This document shows positions 1-11,318 of a stretch of DNA of 64,000 nucleotides, one piece after another. This DNA comes from Megalopta genalis (taxonomy: Eukaryota; Arthropoda; Insecta; Hymenoptera; Halictidae): NCBI RefSeq assembly GCF_051020955.1, contig NW_027476289.1, positions 277,104 to 341,103 of the forward strand. The letters run 5' to 3'. The notes under the pieces were generated by a model that saw only the letters and a program-made list of their open reading frames with translations, had not been told where the DNA came from and made no database searches. Each line of letters opens with the position of its first letter. The first letter of the stretch is position 1. The position numbers were made by a program, and so were the translations under genes.

Positions 1-255
1 TTTATTTCGCCTGCATTTGAAGCTATATCAGTTATATCGCAAGTATTTGAAGCTAAATCATTTGCGTCGCATGGCTTTGAGGATAAGCCTCCTACTTCGC
101 ATTGATTTGAAACTAAACCATGTGTTTCGCTTGGATTTGAAGCTAACTCGTTTGTTTCGCCTACATTTGAAGCTATATCATTTATATCGCAAGTATATGA
201 AGCTAAATCATTTGTGTTGCATGGCTTTGAAGCTAACTCGTTTGTTTCGCCTGCA

Positions 256-284
256 TTGAAGCTATATCACTTCTATCGCAAGTA
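256..284 (+). repeat. 29-bp frame-shifting unit (first of about 55)
   Basis: This unit begins TTGAAGCTAT instead of TTTGAAGCTA, so it is one base short. It carries a characteristic CACTTCTATCGC middle. The same unit recurs, with the same neighbours (a TATGAAG...ATGGC unit, then a CTGCA-tagged unit before it, and normally a TTTGAAG...ATGGA or ATGGC unit after it), about 55 times. It first closes the frame-2 reading at TGA 257-259; other closures fall at 1,428, 2,087, 2,866, 22,497, 23,276, 23,935, then 27,114 and onward to 62,614. None is present between about 2,892 and 22,490. Spacings are always 30n-1 (239, 389, 539, 599, 629, 659, 779, 839, 959, 989 bp and so on). It is therefore a single ancestral deletion spread by HOR amplification. 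Confidence 0.93.
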
Positions 285-505
285 TTTGAAGCTAAATCAT
301 TTGTGTCGCATGGATTTGAAGCTAAGCCTTCTACTTCGCATTGATTTGAAACTAAATCATCTGTTTTGCTTGGATTTGAATCTAACTCGTTTGTTTCGCA
401 TGCATTTGAAGCTATATCAATTGTATCGCAAGTATTTGAAGCTAAATCATTTGTATCGTATGGCTTTGTGGATAAGCCTTCTACTTCGCATTAATTTGAA
501 GGTAA

Positions 506-513
506 ATCACGTG
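506..513 (+). other. Recurrent ATCACGTG palindrome-containing motif (first example)
   Basis: Units with the middle AAATCACGTGCTTCGC contain the CACGTG palindrome, an E-box/G-box core bound by basic helix-loop-helix proteins in eukaryotes. The motif recurs dozens of times, once in most young HOR cassettes (for example at about 1,675, 2,334, 3,114, 5,126 and 20,406). A separate unit type, AAACCACGTGTTTCC, also carries it in diverged regions. Binding is not shown by the sequence; the motif is spread by HOR amplification. Confidence 0.5.
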
Positions 514-3097
514 CTTCGCTTGGATTTGAAGCTAACTCGTTTGTTTCGCCTGCATTTGAAGCTATATCATTTATATCGCAAGTATGTGAAACTAAATCAT
601 TTGTTTCGCATGGATTTGAAGCTAAGCCTTCTGCTTCGCATTGATTTGAAACTAAATCATGTGTTTCGCATGGATTTGAAGCTAAGCCTTCTACTTCACA
701 TTGATTTGAAACTAAATCATGTGGTTCGCATGGATTTGAAGCTAAATCATGTGTTTCGCACAGATTTGAAGCTAACTCGTTTATTTCGCCTGCATTTGAA
801 GCTATATCAGTTATATCGCAAGTATTTGAAGCTAAATCATTTGCGTCGCATGGCATTGAGGATAAGCCTCCTACTTCGCATTGATTTGAAACTAAACCAT
901 GTGTTTCGCTTGGATTTGAAGCTAACTCGTTTGTTTCGCCTGCATTTGAAGCTATATCATTTATATCGCAAGTATATGAAGCTAAATCATTTGTGTTGCA
1001 TGGCTTTGAAGCTAAGCCTTCTGCTTCGCATTGATTTGAAACTAAATCATGTGTTTCGCATGGATTTGAAGCTAAGCCTTCTACTTCACATTGATTTGAA
1101 ACTAAATCATGTGGTTCGCATGGATTTGAAGCTAAATCATGTGTTTCGCACAGATTTGAAGCTAACTCGTTTATTTCGCCTGCAATTGAAGCTATATCAG
1201 TTATATCGCAAGTATTTGAAGCTAAATCATTTGCGTCGCATGGCTTTGAGGATAAGCCTCCTACTTCGCATTGATTTGAAACTAAACCATGTGTTTCGCT
1301 TGGATTTGAAGCTAACTCGTTTGTTTCGCCTGCATTTGAAGCTATATCATTTATATCGCAAGTATATGAAGCTAAATCATTTGTGTTGCATGGCTTTGAA
1401 GCTAACTCGTTTCTTTCGCCTGCATTGAAGCTATATCACTTCTATCGCAAGTATTTGAAGGTAAATCATTTGTGTCGCATGGATTTGAAGCTAAGCCTTC
1501 TACTTCGCATTGATTTGAAACTAAATCATCTGTTTTGCTTGGATTTGAATCTAACTCGTTTGTTTGGCATGCATTTGAAGCTATATCAATTGTATCGCAA
1601 GTATTTGAAGCTAAATCATTTGTGTCGCATGGCTTTGAGGATAAGCCTTCTACTTCGCATTAATTTGAAGGTAAATCACGTGCTTCGCTTGGATTTGAAG
1701 CTAACTCGTTTGGTTCGCCTGCGTTTGAAGCTATATCATTTATATCGCAAGTATGTGAAACTAAATCATTTGTTTCGCATGGATTTGAAGCTAAGCCTTC
1801 TGCTTCGCATTGATTTGAAACTAAATCATGTGTTTCGCCTGCATTTGAAGCTATATCATTTATATCGCAAGTATGTGAAACTAAATCATTTGTTTCGCAT
1901 GGATTTGAAGCTAAGCCTTCTGCTTCGCATTGATTTGAAACTAAATCATGTGTTTCGCTTGGATTTGAAGCTAACTCGTTTGTTTCGCCTGCATTTGAAG
2001 CTATATCATTTATATCGCAAGTATATGAAGCTAAATCATTTGTGTTGCATGGCTTTGAAGCAAACTCGCTTGTTTCGCCTGCATTGAAGCTATATCACTT
2101 CTATCGCAAGTATTTGAAGCTAAATCATTTGTGTCGCATGGATTTGAAGCTAAGCCTTCTACTTCGCATTCATTTGGAACTAAATCATGTGTTCCGCTTG
2201 GATTTGAAGCTAACTCGTTTGTTTCGCATGCATTTGAAGCTATATCAATTGTATCGCAAGTATTTGAAGCTAAATCATTTGTGTCGCATGGCTTTGTGGA
2301 TAAGCCTTCTACTTCGCATTAATTTGAAGGTAAATCACGTGCTTCGCTTGGATTTGAAGCTAACTCGTTTGTTTCGCCTGCATTTGAAGCTATATCATTT
2401 ATATCGCAAGTATGTGAAACTAAATCATTTGTTTCGCATGGATTTGAAGCTAAGCCTTCTGCTTCGCATTGATTTGAAACTAAATCATGTGTTTCGCATG
2501 GATTTGAAGCTAAGCCTTCTACTTCACATTGATTTGAAACTAAATCATGTGGTTCGCATGGATTTGAAGCTAAATCATGTGTTTCGCACAGATTTGAAGC
2601 TAACTCGTTTATTTCGCCTGCATTTGAAGCTATATCATTTATATCGCAAGTATTTGAAGCTAAATCATTTGCGTCGCATGGCTTTGAGGATAAGCCTCCT
2701 ACTTCGCATTGATTTGAAACTAAACCATGTGTTTCGCTTGGATTTGAAGCTAACTCGTTTGTTTCGCCTACATTTGAAGCTATGTCATTTATATCGCAAG
2801 TATATGAAGCTAAATCATTTGTGTTGCATGGCTTTGAAGCTAACTCGTTTGTTTCGCCTGCATTGAAGCTATATCACTTCTATCGCAAGTATTTGAAGCT
2901 AAATCATTTGTGTCGCATGGATTTGAAGCTAAGCCTTCTACTTCGCATTGATTTGAAACTAAATCATCTGTTTTGCTTGGATTTGAATCTAACTCGTTTG
3001 TTTCGCATGCATTTGAAGCTATATCAATTGTATCGCAAGTATTTGAAGCTAAATCATTTGTGTCGCATGGCTTTGTGGATAAGCCTTCTACTTCGCA

Positions 3098-3772
3098 TTA
3101 ATTTGAAGGTAAATCACGTGCTTCGCTTGGATTTGAAGCTAACTCGTTTGTTTCGCCTGCATTTGAAGCTATATCATTTATATCGCAAGTATGTGAAACT
3201 AAATCATTTGTTTCGCATGGATTTGAAGCTAAGCCTTCTGCTTCGCATTGATTTGAAACTAAATCATGTGTTTCGCATGGATTTGAAGCTAAGCCTTCTA
3301 CTTCACATTGATTTGAAACTAAATCATGTGGTTCGCATGGATTTGAAGCTAAATCATGTGTTTCGCACAGATTTGAAGCTAACTCGTTTATTTCGCCTGC
3401 ATTTGAAGCTATATCAGTTATATCGCAAGTATTTGAAGCTAAATCATTTGCGTCGCATGGCATTGAGGATAAGCCTCCTACTTCGCATTGATTTGAAACT
3501 AAACCATGTGTTTCGCTTGGATTTGAAGCTAACTCGTTTGTTTCGCCTGCATTTGTAGCTATTTCATTTATGTGGCAAGTATTTGAAGCTAAATCATTTG
3601 TTTCGCATGGATTTGAAGCTAAACTTTCTGCATCGCATTGGTTTGAAACTGAATCAAGTTTTTCTCTTGGATTTGAAGAAAACGCACTGGTTTCGCATGT
3701 AGTTGAAGCTAAATCATGTATATCACAAATGTTTGTAGCTAAACCATTTGTTTCGCATGGATTTGAAGCCAA
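3098..3772 (-). other. Longest minus-strand open frame, CETNDLASNP decapeptide repeat (not called as a gene)
   Basis: This 224-codon frame encodes a run of decapeptides near the consensus CETNDLASNP. A Cys or Gly/Ser occupies one position, acidic residues follow, and an L-A-S-N core recurs. An almost identical copy lies at 24,167-24,841. It closes where the unit tag ATTAA gives TAA in place of the CAA (Gln) found in sister units. Elsewhere the same frame is broken by TAA, TAG and TGA and by the 29-bp unit. No signal peptide, domain, promoter or splice structure supports expression. Its regular, low-complexity and rather acidic composition makes it the most protein-like of the three open frames, but I regard it as a consequence of the repeat. 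Confidence 0.35.
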
Positions 3773-5344
3773 GCCTTCTACTTCGCATTGATTTGAAACT
3801 AAATCATGTGTTTCGCTTGGATTTGAAGCTATCTCGTTTGTTTCGCATGCAGTTGAATCTAAATCACTTATATCACAAGTATTTGAAGCTAAACCATCTG
3901 ATTCGCACGGATTTGATGCTAAACCACGTGTTTCCCATGAATTTGAACCTAAATCATGTGTTTCGCATAGATTTGAAGCTTACTCCTTTGTTCCGCCTGC
4001 ATTTGAAGCTATATCATGTATATGACAAGCATTTGATTCTAAATAATTCGTTTCGCATGGATTTGAATCCAAGCCTTCTACTTCGCATTGATTTGAAGCT
4101 AAATCATGTGTTTCGTTTGGATTTGAAGCTAACTCGTTTGTTTCGCATGCATTTCAAGCTATATCATTTTTATCGCAAGTATTTGAAGCTAAACCATTTG
4201 ATTCGCTTGGATTTGAAGCTAACTCGTTTGTTTCGCATGCAGTTGAAGCTAAATCATGTATATCACAAGTATTTGATGCTAAAATATTTGTTCCGCATGC
4301 ATTTGAAGCTAAGCCTTCTATTTCGCATTGATTAGAAGCTAAATCATGTGTTTCGCATGGACTTGAAGCTAACTCGTTTGCTTCTCCTGCATTTGAAGCT
4401 GTATCACTTATATCGCATGAATTGGAAGCTAAATCATTTGTTTCGCATGGATTTGAAGCCAAACCTTCTGCATCGCATTGATTTGAAACTGAATTAAGTT
4501 TTTCTCTTGGATTTGAAGAAAACTCACTGGTTTCGCATGTAGTTGAAGCTAAATCATGTATATCACAAATGTTTGTAGCTAAACCATTTGCTTCGCATGG
4601 ATTTGAAGCCGAGCCTTCTACTTCGCTTTGATTTGAAACTAAATCATGTATTTCGCTTGGATTTGAAGCTATCTCGTTTGTTTCGCATGCAGTTGAATCT
4701 AAATCACTTATATCACAAGTATTTGAAGCTAAACCATCTGATTCGCACGGATTTGATGCTAAACCACGTGTTTCCCATGAATTTGAACCTAAATCATGTG
4801 TTTCGCTTGCAGTTGAAGCTAAATCATGTTCTTCGCATGGATTTGAAGCTTACTCCTTTGTTCCGCCTGCATTTAAAGCTATATCATGTATATGACAAGC
4901 ATTTGAATCTAAATAATTCGTTTCGCATGGATTTGAATCCAAGCCTTCTACTTCGCATTGATTTGAAGCTAAATCATGTGTTTCGCTTGGATTTGAAGCT
5001 AACTCGTTTATTTCGCATGCAGTTGAAGCTATATCAGTTATATCGCAAGTATCTGAAGCTAAATCATTTGTGTCGCATGGCTTTGTGGATAAGCCTTCTA
5101 CTTCGCCTTAATTTGAAGGTAAATCACGTGCTTCGCTTGGATTTGAAGCTAACTCGTTTGTTTCGCCTGCATTTGAAGCTATATCATTTATATCGCAAGT
5201 ATGTGAAACTAAATCATTTGTTTCGCATGGATTTGAAGCTAAGCCTTCTGCTTCGCATTGATTTGAAACTAAATCATGTGTTTCGCATGGATTTGAAGCT
5301 AAGCCTTCTACTTCACATTGATTTGAAACTAAATCATGTGGTTC
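3551..5344 (+). repeat. Diverged block, copy 1
   Basis: At about 3,551 the units change abruptly to older-looking variants, such as TTTGTAGCTATTTC and GTTGAATCTAAATC, with many private substitutions. No 29-bp deletion unit of the common type occurs. Nonsense changes appear in each open frame, for example GATTAGAAG near 4,330 (plus frame 2) and TTTCAAGCT near 4,154 (TGA on the minus frame). The block is repeated at 24,620-26,430 with only scattered single-base differences, for example CTTTG at about 4,626 against CATTG at 25,695. No gene or RNA is recognisable. Confidence 0.85.
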
Positions 5345-6662
5345 GCATGGATTTGAAGCTATGCCTTCTACTTCACATTGATTTGAATCTAAACCATAAA
5401 TTCGCTTGGATTTGAAGCTAACTCCCTTTTTCGTCTGCATTTGAAGCTGTATCAATTATATCGCAGGTATTCGAAGCTAAATCATTTGTGTCGCATGACT
5501 TTGAAGCTAAGCCTTCTACTTCGCATTGATTTGTAGCTAAATCATTTGTTTCCCTTGGATTTGAAGCTAACTCGATTGTTTCGCATGCAGTTGAAGCTAA
5601 ATCATGTTTATCACAAGTATCTGAAGCTGAACCACATGTTTCGCAAGTATATGAAGCTAAACCATGTGTTTCACATTGATTTGAAGCTAAATCATGTGTT
5701 CCGCATGGATTTGAAGCTAACTCGTTTGTTTTGCCTGCATTTGAAGTTATATCATTTATATCGCAAGTATTTGAAGCTAAATCATTTGTTTCGCATGAAT
5801 TTTAAGCCAAATCATGTGTTTCGCATGGAATTGAATCTACCTGGTTTGTTTCGCTTCCAGTTGAATCTATATCACTTATATCGCAAGTATTTGAAACTAA
5901 ATCATGTGTTTCGCATGGATTTGAAGCTAAGCCTTCTACTTCACATTGATTTGAAACTAAATCATATGTTTCCCTTGGATTTGAAGCTAATTCGTTTGTA
6001 TCGCCTGCATTTGAAGCTTTATCAATTATATCGCAAAATATTTAAAGCTAAATCAATTGTGTCGCATGGATTTGAAGCTAAGCCTTCTACTTCGCATTGA
6101 TTTGAAGCTAAATCAAGTGTTTCGGTTAGATTTGAAGCTAACTCGTTTGTTTCGCATGCAGTTGAATCTAAATCATGTATATTACAAGTATGTGAAGCTA
6201 AACCATTTGATTCGCACGGATTTGATGCTAAACCACGTGTTTTCAATGAATTTGAACCTTAATCGTGTCTTTCGCATGTATTTGAAGCTTAATCATGTCT
6301 TCTGAATGGATTTGAAGCTAAGTCGTTTGTGTTGCCTGCATTTGTAGCTATTTCATTTATGTGGCAAGTATTTGAAGCTAAATCATTTGTTTCGCATGGA
6401 TTTGAAGCTAAACTTTCTGCATCGCATTGATTTGAAACTGAATCAAGTTTTTCTCTTGGATTTGAAGAAAACGCACTGGTTTCGCATGTAGTTGAAGCTA
6501 AAGCATGTATATCACAAATGTTTGTAGCTAAACCATTTGTTTCGCATGGATTTGAAGCCAAGCCTTCTACTTCGCATTGATTTGAAACTAAATCATGTGT
6601 TTCGCTTGGATTTGAAGCTATCTCGTTTGTTTCGCATGCAGTTGAATCTAAATCACTTATAT
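5345..6662 (+). repeat. Diverged segment C, copy 1 of 3
   Basis: This ~1.3-kb stretch reappears at 13,560-14,877 and 17,751-19,068 (offsets 8,215 and 12,406). It carries its own length markers: two consecutive 29-bp units at 5,382-5,410 (CCATAAATTCGC) and 5,411-5,439 (CTCCCTTTTTCG), and one 31-bp unit at 6,010-6,040 (TCGCAAAATA). All three copies keep these markers, so they share one ancestor. Left and right of it the copies have different neighbours, showing mosaic rearrangement. Short open frames in it are repeat by-products. Confidence 0.85.
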
Positions 6663-6940
6663 CGCAAGTATCTGAAGCTAAATCATTTGTGTCGCATGGA
6701 TTTGATGCTAAACCTTCTACATAGCATTGATTTGAAGCTAACTCATCTATATCGCATGAATTGGAAGCTAACACGTTTGTTTCACATGCAGTTGAACCTA
6801 AATCATGTATATCACAAGTATTTGTAGCTGAACCATTTGATTCGCATGAATATTAAGCTGAACCATGTGCTTCGCATGAGTTTGAAGCTAAACCACGTGT
6901 TTCGCACGGATTTGAAGCTAACTCGTTTGTTTCGCTTGCA
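6663..6940 (+). repeat. Junction units leading into the 2,189-bp HOR
   Basis: These nine or so units correspond to the last part of the 2,189-bp HOR (compare 8,852-9,129 and 11,041-11,318), so they are an upstream partial copy. Similarity fades near 6,540-6,600, where the neighbour becomes segment C. Distinctive changes such as ACATAGCATTG, GAATATTAAG and CAACACGTTTG-like variants identify the register. Confidence 0.75.
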
Positions 6941-9129
6941 GTTGTAGCTAAATAATGTATATCACAAGTATTTGTAACAAAACCATTTGTTTCGCACGGA
7001 TCTGTAGCTAACTCGTTTGTTTTGTGTGCATTTCAAGCTAACTCACTTATACCGCAGGTATTTGAAGCTAAATCATGTGTTTCCCTTGGATTTGAAGCTA
7101 ACTAGTTTATATTGAATGCAGTTGAAGCTAAATCATGTTTATCACAAGTATCTGATGCTAAACCATTTGTTTCGCAAGAATATGAAGCTAAACCATGTGT
7201 TTCGCTTGGATTTGAAGCTAACTCGTTTGTTTCGCCCGCATTTGATGCTATATCAATTATATCGCAAGTATTTGAAGCTAAATCATTTGTGTCGCATAGC
7301 TTTGAAGCTAATTCGTTTGTTTCGCATGCATTTGGAGCTAAATCGTGTTTATCACAAGTATCTGAATCTGAACCACTTGTTTCGCAAGAATTTGAAGCTA
7401 AACCATTTGTTTCGCATTGATTTTAAGCTAAGCCTTCAACATCGCATTGATTTGAAGCTAAATTATTTGGTTCCCTTGGATTTGAAGCGAACGCGATTGT
7501 TTCGCATGCAGTTGAAGCTAAATCATGTTTATCATAAATATCTGAAGCTAAACCATCTGTTTCGCAAGATTATTAAGCTAAACCATGTGTTTCTCATGGA
7601 TTTGAAGCTAAATCATGTTTCTCGCGTGGATTTGAGGCCAACTCGTTTGCTTCGCCTGCACTTGAAGCTATATCATTTATATCGCAAGAATGTGAAGCTA
7701 AACCATTTGTTTCGCATTGATTTGAAGCTAAGCCTTCAACTTCGCATTGATTTGAAGCTAAATTATTTGGTTCCCTTGGATTTGAAGCTAACGCGATTAT
7801 TTCGCATGCAGTTGAAGCTAGATCATGTTTATCATAAATATCTGAAGCTAAACCATCTGTTTGTCAAGATTATGAAGCTAAACCATGTGTTTCTCATGGA
7901 CTTGAAGCTAAATCATGTGTTTCGCATGGATTTGAAGCAAACTCGTTTGTTTCGCTTGCAGTTGTAGCTAAATAATGTATATCACAAGTATTTGTAACAA
8001 AACCATTTGTTTCGCACGGATCTGTAGCTAACTCGTTTGTTTTGTGTGCATTTCAAGCTAACTCACTTATACCGCAGGTATTTGAAGCTAAATCATGTGT
8101 TTCCCTTGGATTTGAAGCTAACTAGTTTATATTGAATGCAGTTGAAGCTAAATCATGTTTATCACAAGCATCTGATGCTAAACCATTTGTTTCGCAAGAA
8201 TATGAAGCTAATCCATGTGTTTCGCTTGGATTTGAAGCTAACTCGGTGGTTCGCCTGCATTTGATGCTATATCAATTATATCGCAAGTATTTGAAGCTAA
8301 ATCATTTGTGTCGCATAGCTTTGAAGATAACTCGTTTGTTTCGCATGCATTTGGAGCTAAATCATGTTTATCACAAGTATCTGAATCTGAACCATTTGTT
8401 TCGCAAGAATTTGAAGCTAAACCATTTGTTTCGCATTGATTTTAAGCTAAGCCTTCAACATCGCATTGATTTGAAGCTAAATTATTTGGTTCCCTTGGAT
8501 TTGAAGCTATCGCGATTGTTTCGCATGCAGTTGAAGCTAAATCATGTTCATCACAACTATCTGAAGCTAAACCATTTGTTTCGCAAGAATATGAAGCTAA
8601 ACCATGTGTTTCTCATGGATTTGAAGCTAAATCATGTTTCTCGCGTGGATTTGAAGCCAACTCGTTTGCTTCGCCTGCACTTGAAGCTATATCATTTATA
8701 TCGCAAGAATGTGAAGCTAAATCATTTGCTTCGCATGGATTTGAAGCGAAGCCTTCTACTTCGCATTGATTTGAATCTAAATCATGTGTTTCGCTTGGAT
8801 TTGAAGCTATCTCGTTTGTTTCGCATGCAGTTGAATCTAAATCACTTATATCGCAAGTATCTGAAGCTAAATCATTTGTGTCGCATGGATTTGATGCTAA
8901 ACCTTCTACATAGCATTGATTTGAAGCTAACTCATCTATATCGCATGAATTGGAAGCTAACACGTTTGTTTCACATGCAGTTGAACCTAAATCATGTATA
9001 TCACAAGTATTTGTAGCTGAACCATTTGATTCGCATGAATATTAAGCTGAACCATGTGCTTCGCATGAGTTTGAAGCTAAACCACGTGTTTCGCACGGAT
9101 TTGAAGCTAACTCGTTTGTTTCGCTTGCA
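6941..9129 (+). repeat. 2,189-bp HOR, copy 1
   Basis: The anchor GTTGTAGCTAAATAATG occurs at 6,941, 9,130 and 11,319, exactly 2,189 bp apart. The length is 73 units minus one base. The missing base lies in CTCGGTGGTTCGCC (about 8,245), a shortened form of CTCGTTTGTTTCGCC. Each HOR consists of two related parts, 1,020 bp (34 units) and 1,169 bp, since the anchor also occurs at 7,961, 10,150 and 12,339. Units are diverged from one another while whole HOR copies are nearly identical, the classic signature of recent HOR amplification. Open frames of 283 and 294 codons in it are repeat by-products. Confidence 0.93.
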
Positions 9130-11318
9130 GTTGTAGCTAAATAATGTATATCACAAGTATTTGTAACAAAACCATTTGTTTCGCACGGATCTGTAGCTAA
9201 CTCGTTTGTTTTGTGTGCATTTCAAGCTAACTCACTTATACCGCAGGTATTTGAAGCTAAATCATGTGTTTCCCTTGGATTTGAAGCTAACTAGTTTATA
9301 TTGAATGCAGTTGAAGCTAAATCATGTTTATCACAAGTATCTGATGCTAAACCATTTGTTTCGCAAGAATATGAAGCTAAACCATGTGTTTCGCTTGGAT
9401 TTGAAGCTAACTCGTTTGTTTCGCCCGCATTTGATGCTATATCAATTATATCGCAAGTATTTGAAGCTAAATCATTTGTGTCGCATAGCTTTGAAGCTAA
9501 TTCGTTTGTTTCGCATGCATTTGGAGCTAAATCGTGTTTATCACAAGTATCTGAATCTGAACCACTTGTTTCGCAAGAATTTGAAGCTAAACCATTTGTT
9601 TCGCATTGATTTTAAGCTAAGCCTTCAACATCGCATTGATTTGAAGCTAAATTATTTGGTTCCCTTGGATTTGAAGCGAACGCGATTGTTTCGCATGCAG
9701 TTGAAGCTAAATCATGTTTATCATAAATATCTGAAGCTAAACCATCTGTTTCGCAAGATTATTAAGCTAAACCATGTGTTTCTCACGGATTTGAAGCTAA
9801 ATCATGTTTCTCGCGTGGATTTGAGGCCAACTCGTTTGCTTCGCCTGCACTTGAAGCTATATCATTTATATCGCAAGAATGTGAAGCTAAACCATTTGTT
9901 TCGCATTGATTTGAAGCTAAGCCTTCAACTTCGCATTGATTTGAAGCTAAATTATTTGGTTCCCTTGGATTTGAAGCTAACGCGATTATTTCGCATGCAG
10001 TTGAAGCTAGATCATGTTTATCATAAATATCTGAAGCTAAACCATCTGTTTGTCAAGATTATGAAGCTAAACCATGTGTTTCTCATGGACTTGAAGCTAA
10101 ATCATGTGTTTCGCATGGATTTGAAGCAAACTCGTTTGTTTCGCTTGCAGTTGTAGCTAAATAATGTATATCACAAGTATTTGTAACAAAACCATTTGTT
10201 TCGCACGGATCTGTAGCTAACTCGTTTGTTTTGTGTGCATTTCAAGCTAACTCACTTATACCGCAGGTATTTGAAGCTAAATCATGTGTTTCCCTTGGAT
10301 TTGAAGCTAACTAGTTTATATTGAATGCAGTTGAAGCTAAATCATGTTTATCACAAGCATCTGATGCTAAACCATTTGTTTCGCAAGAATATGAAGCTAA
10401 TCCATGTGTTTCGCTTGGATTTGAAGCTAACTCGGTGGTTCGCCTGCATTTGATGCTATATCAATTATATCGCAAGTATTTGAAGCTAAATCATTTGTGT
10501 CGCATAGCTTTGAAGATAACTCGTTTGTTTCGCATGCATTTGGAGCTAAATCATGTTTATCACAAGTATCTGAATCTGAACCATTTGTTTCGCAAGAATT
10601 TGAAGCTAAACCATTTGTTTCGCATTGATTTTAAGCTAAGCCTTCAACATCGCATTGATTTGAAGCTAAATTATTTGGTTCCCTTGGATTTGAAGCTATC
10701 GCGATTGTTTCGCATGCAGTTGAAGCTAAATCATGTTCATCACAACTATCTGAAGCTAAACCATTTGTTTCGCAAGAATATGAAGCTAAACCATGTGTTT
10801 CTCATGGATTTGAAGCTAAATCATGTTTCTCGCGTGGATTTGAAGCCAACTCGTTTGCTTCGCCTGCACTTGAAGCTATATCATTTATATCGCAAGAATG
10901 TGAAGCTAAATCATTTGCTTCGCATGGATTTGAAGCGAAGCCTTCTACTTCGCATTGATTTGAATCTAAATCATGTGTTTCGCTTGGATTTGAAGCTATC
11001 TCGTTTGTTTCGCATGCAGTTGAATCTAAATCACTTATATCGCAAGTATCTGAAGCTAAATCATTTGTGTCGCATGGATTTGATGCTAAACCTTCTACAT
11101 AGCATTGATTTGAAGCTAACTCATCTATATCGCATGAATTGGAAGCTAACACGTTTGTTTCACATGCAGTTGAACCTAAATCATGTATATCACAAGTATT
11201 TGTAGCTGAACCATTTGATTCGCATGAATATTAAGCTGAACCATGTGCTTCGCATGAGTTTGAAGCTAAACCACGTGTTTCGCACGGATTTGAAGCTAAC
11301 TCGTTTGTTTCGCTTGCA
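9130..11318 (+). repeat. 2,189-bp HOR, copy 2
   Basis: It is collinear with copy 1 over its whole length. The only difference I noticed by eye is T at 7,597 in copy 1 against C at 9,786 here. It retains the same one-base deletion (CTCGGTGG, about 10,434), the same nonsense units (ACTAGTTTATATTG near 10,310) and the same internal 1,020-bp half. Confidence 0.93.

Larger units (their letters stand above)
1..3550 (+). repeat. Left homogeneous block (young-type units, copy 1)
   Basis: Units here are close to the common subtypes and follow the 150-bp cycle with few private changes. The block contains the recurrent 29-bp unit at about 256, 1,425, 2,084 and 2,863, separated by 1,169, 659 and 779 bp, all of the form 30n-1. 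It matches 22,239-24,618 closely, apart from 390 bp and 779 bp that are extra in this copy. Both extras are whole-unit multiples (13 units, and 26 units minus one base), as expected from unequal exchange within a tandem array. No gene is seen. Confidence 0.9.
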
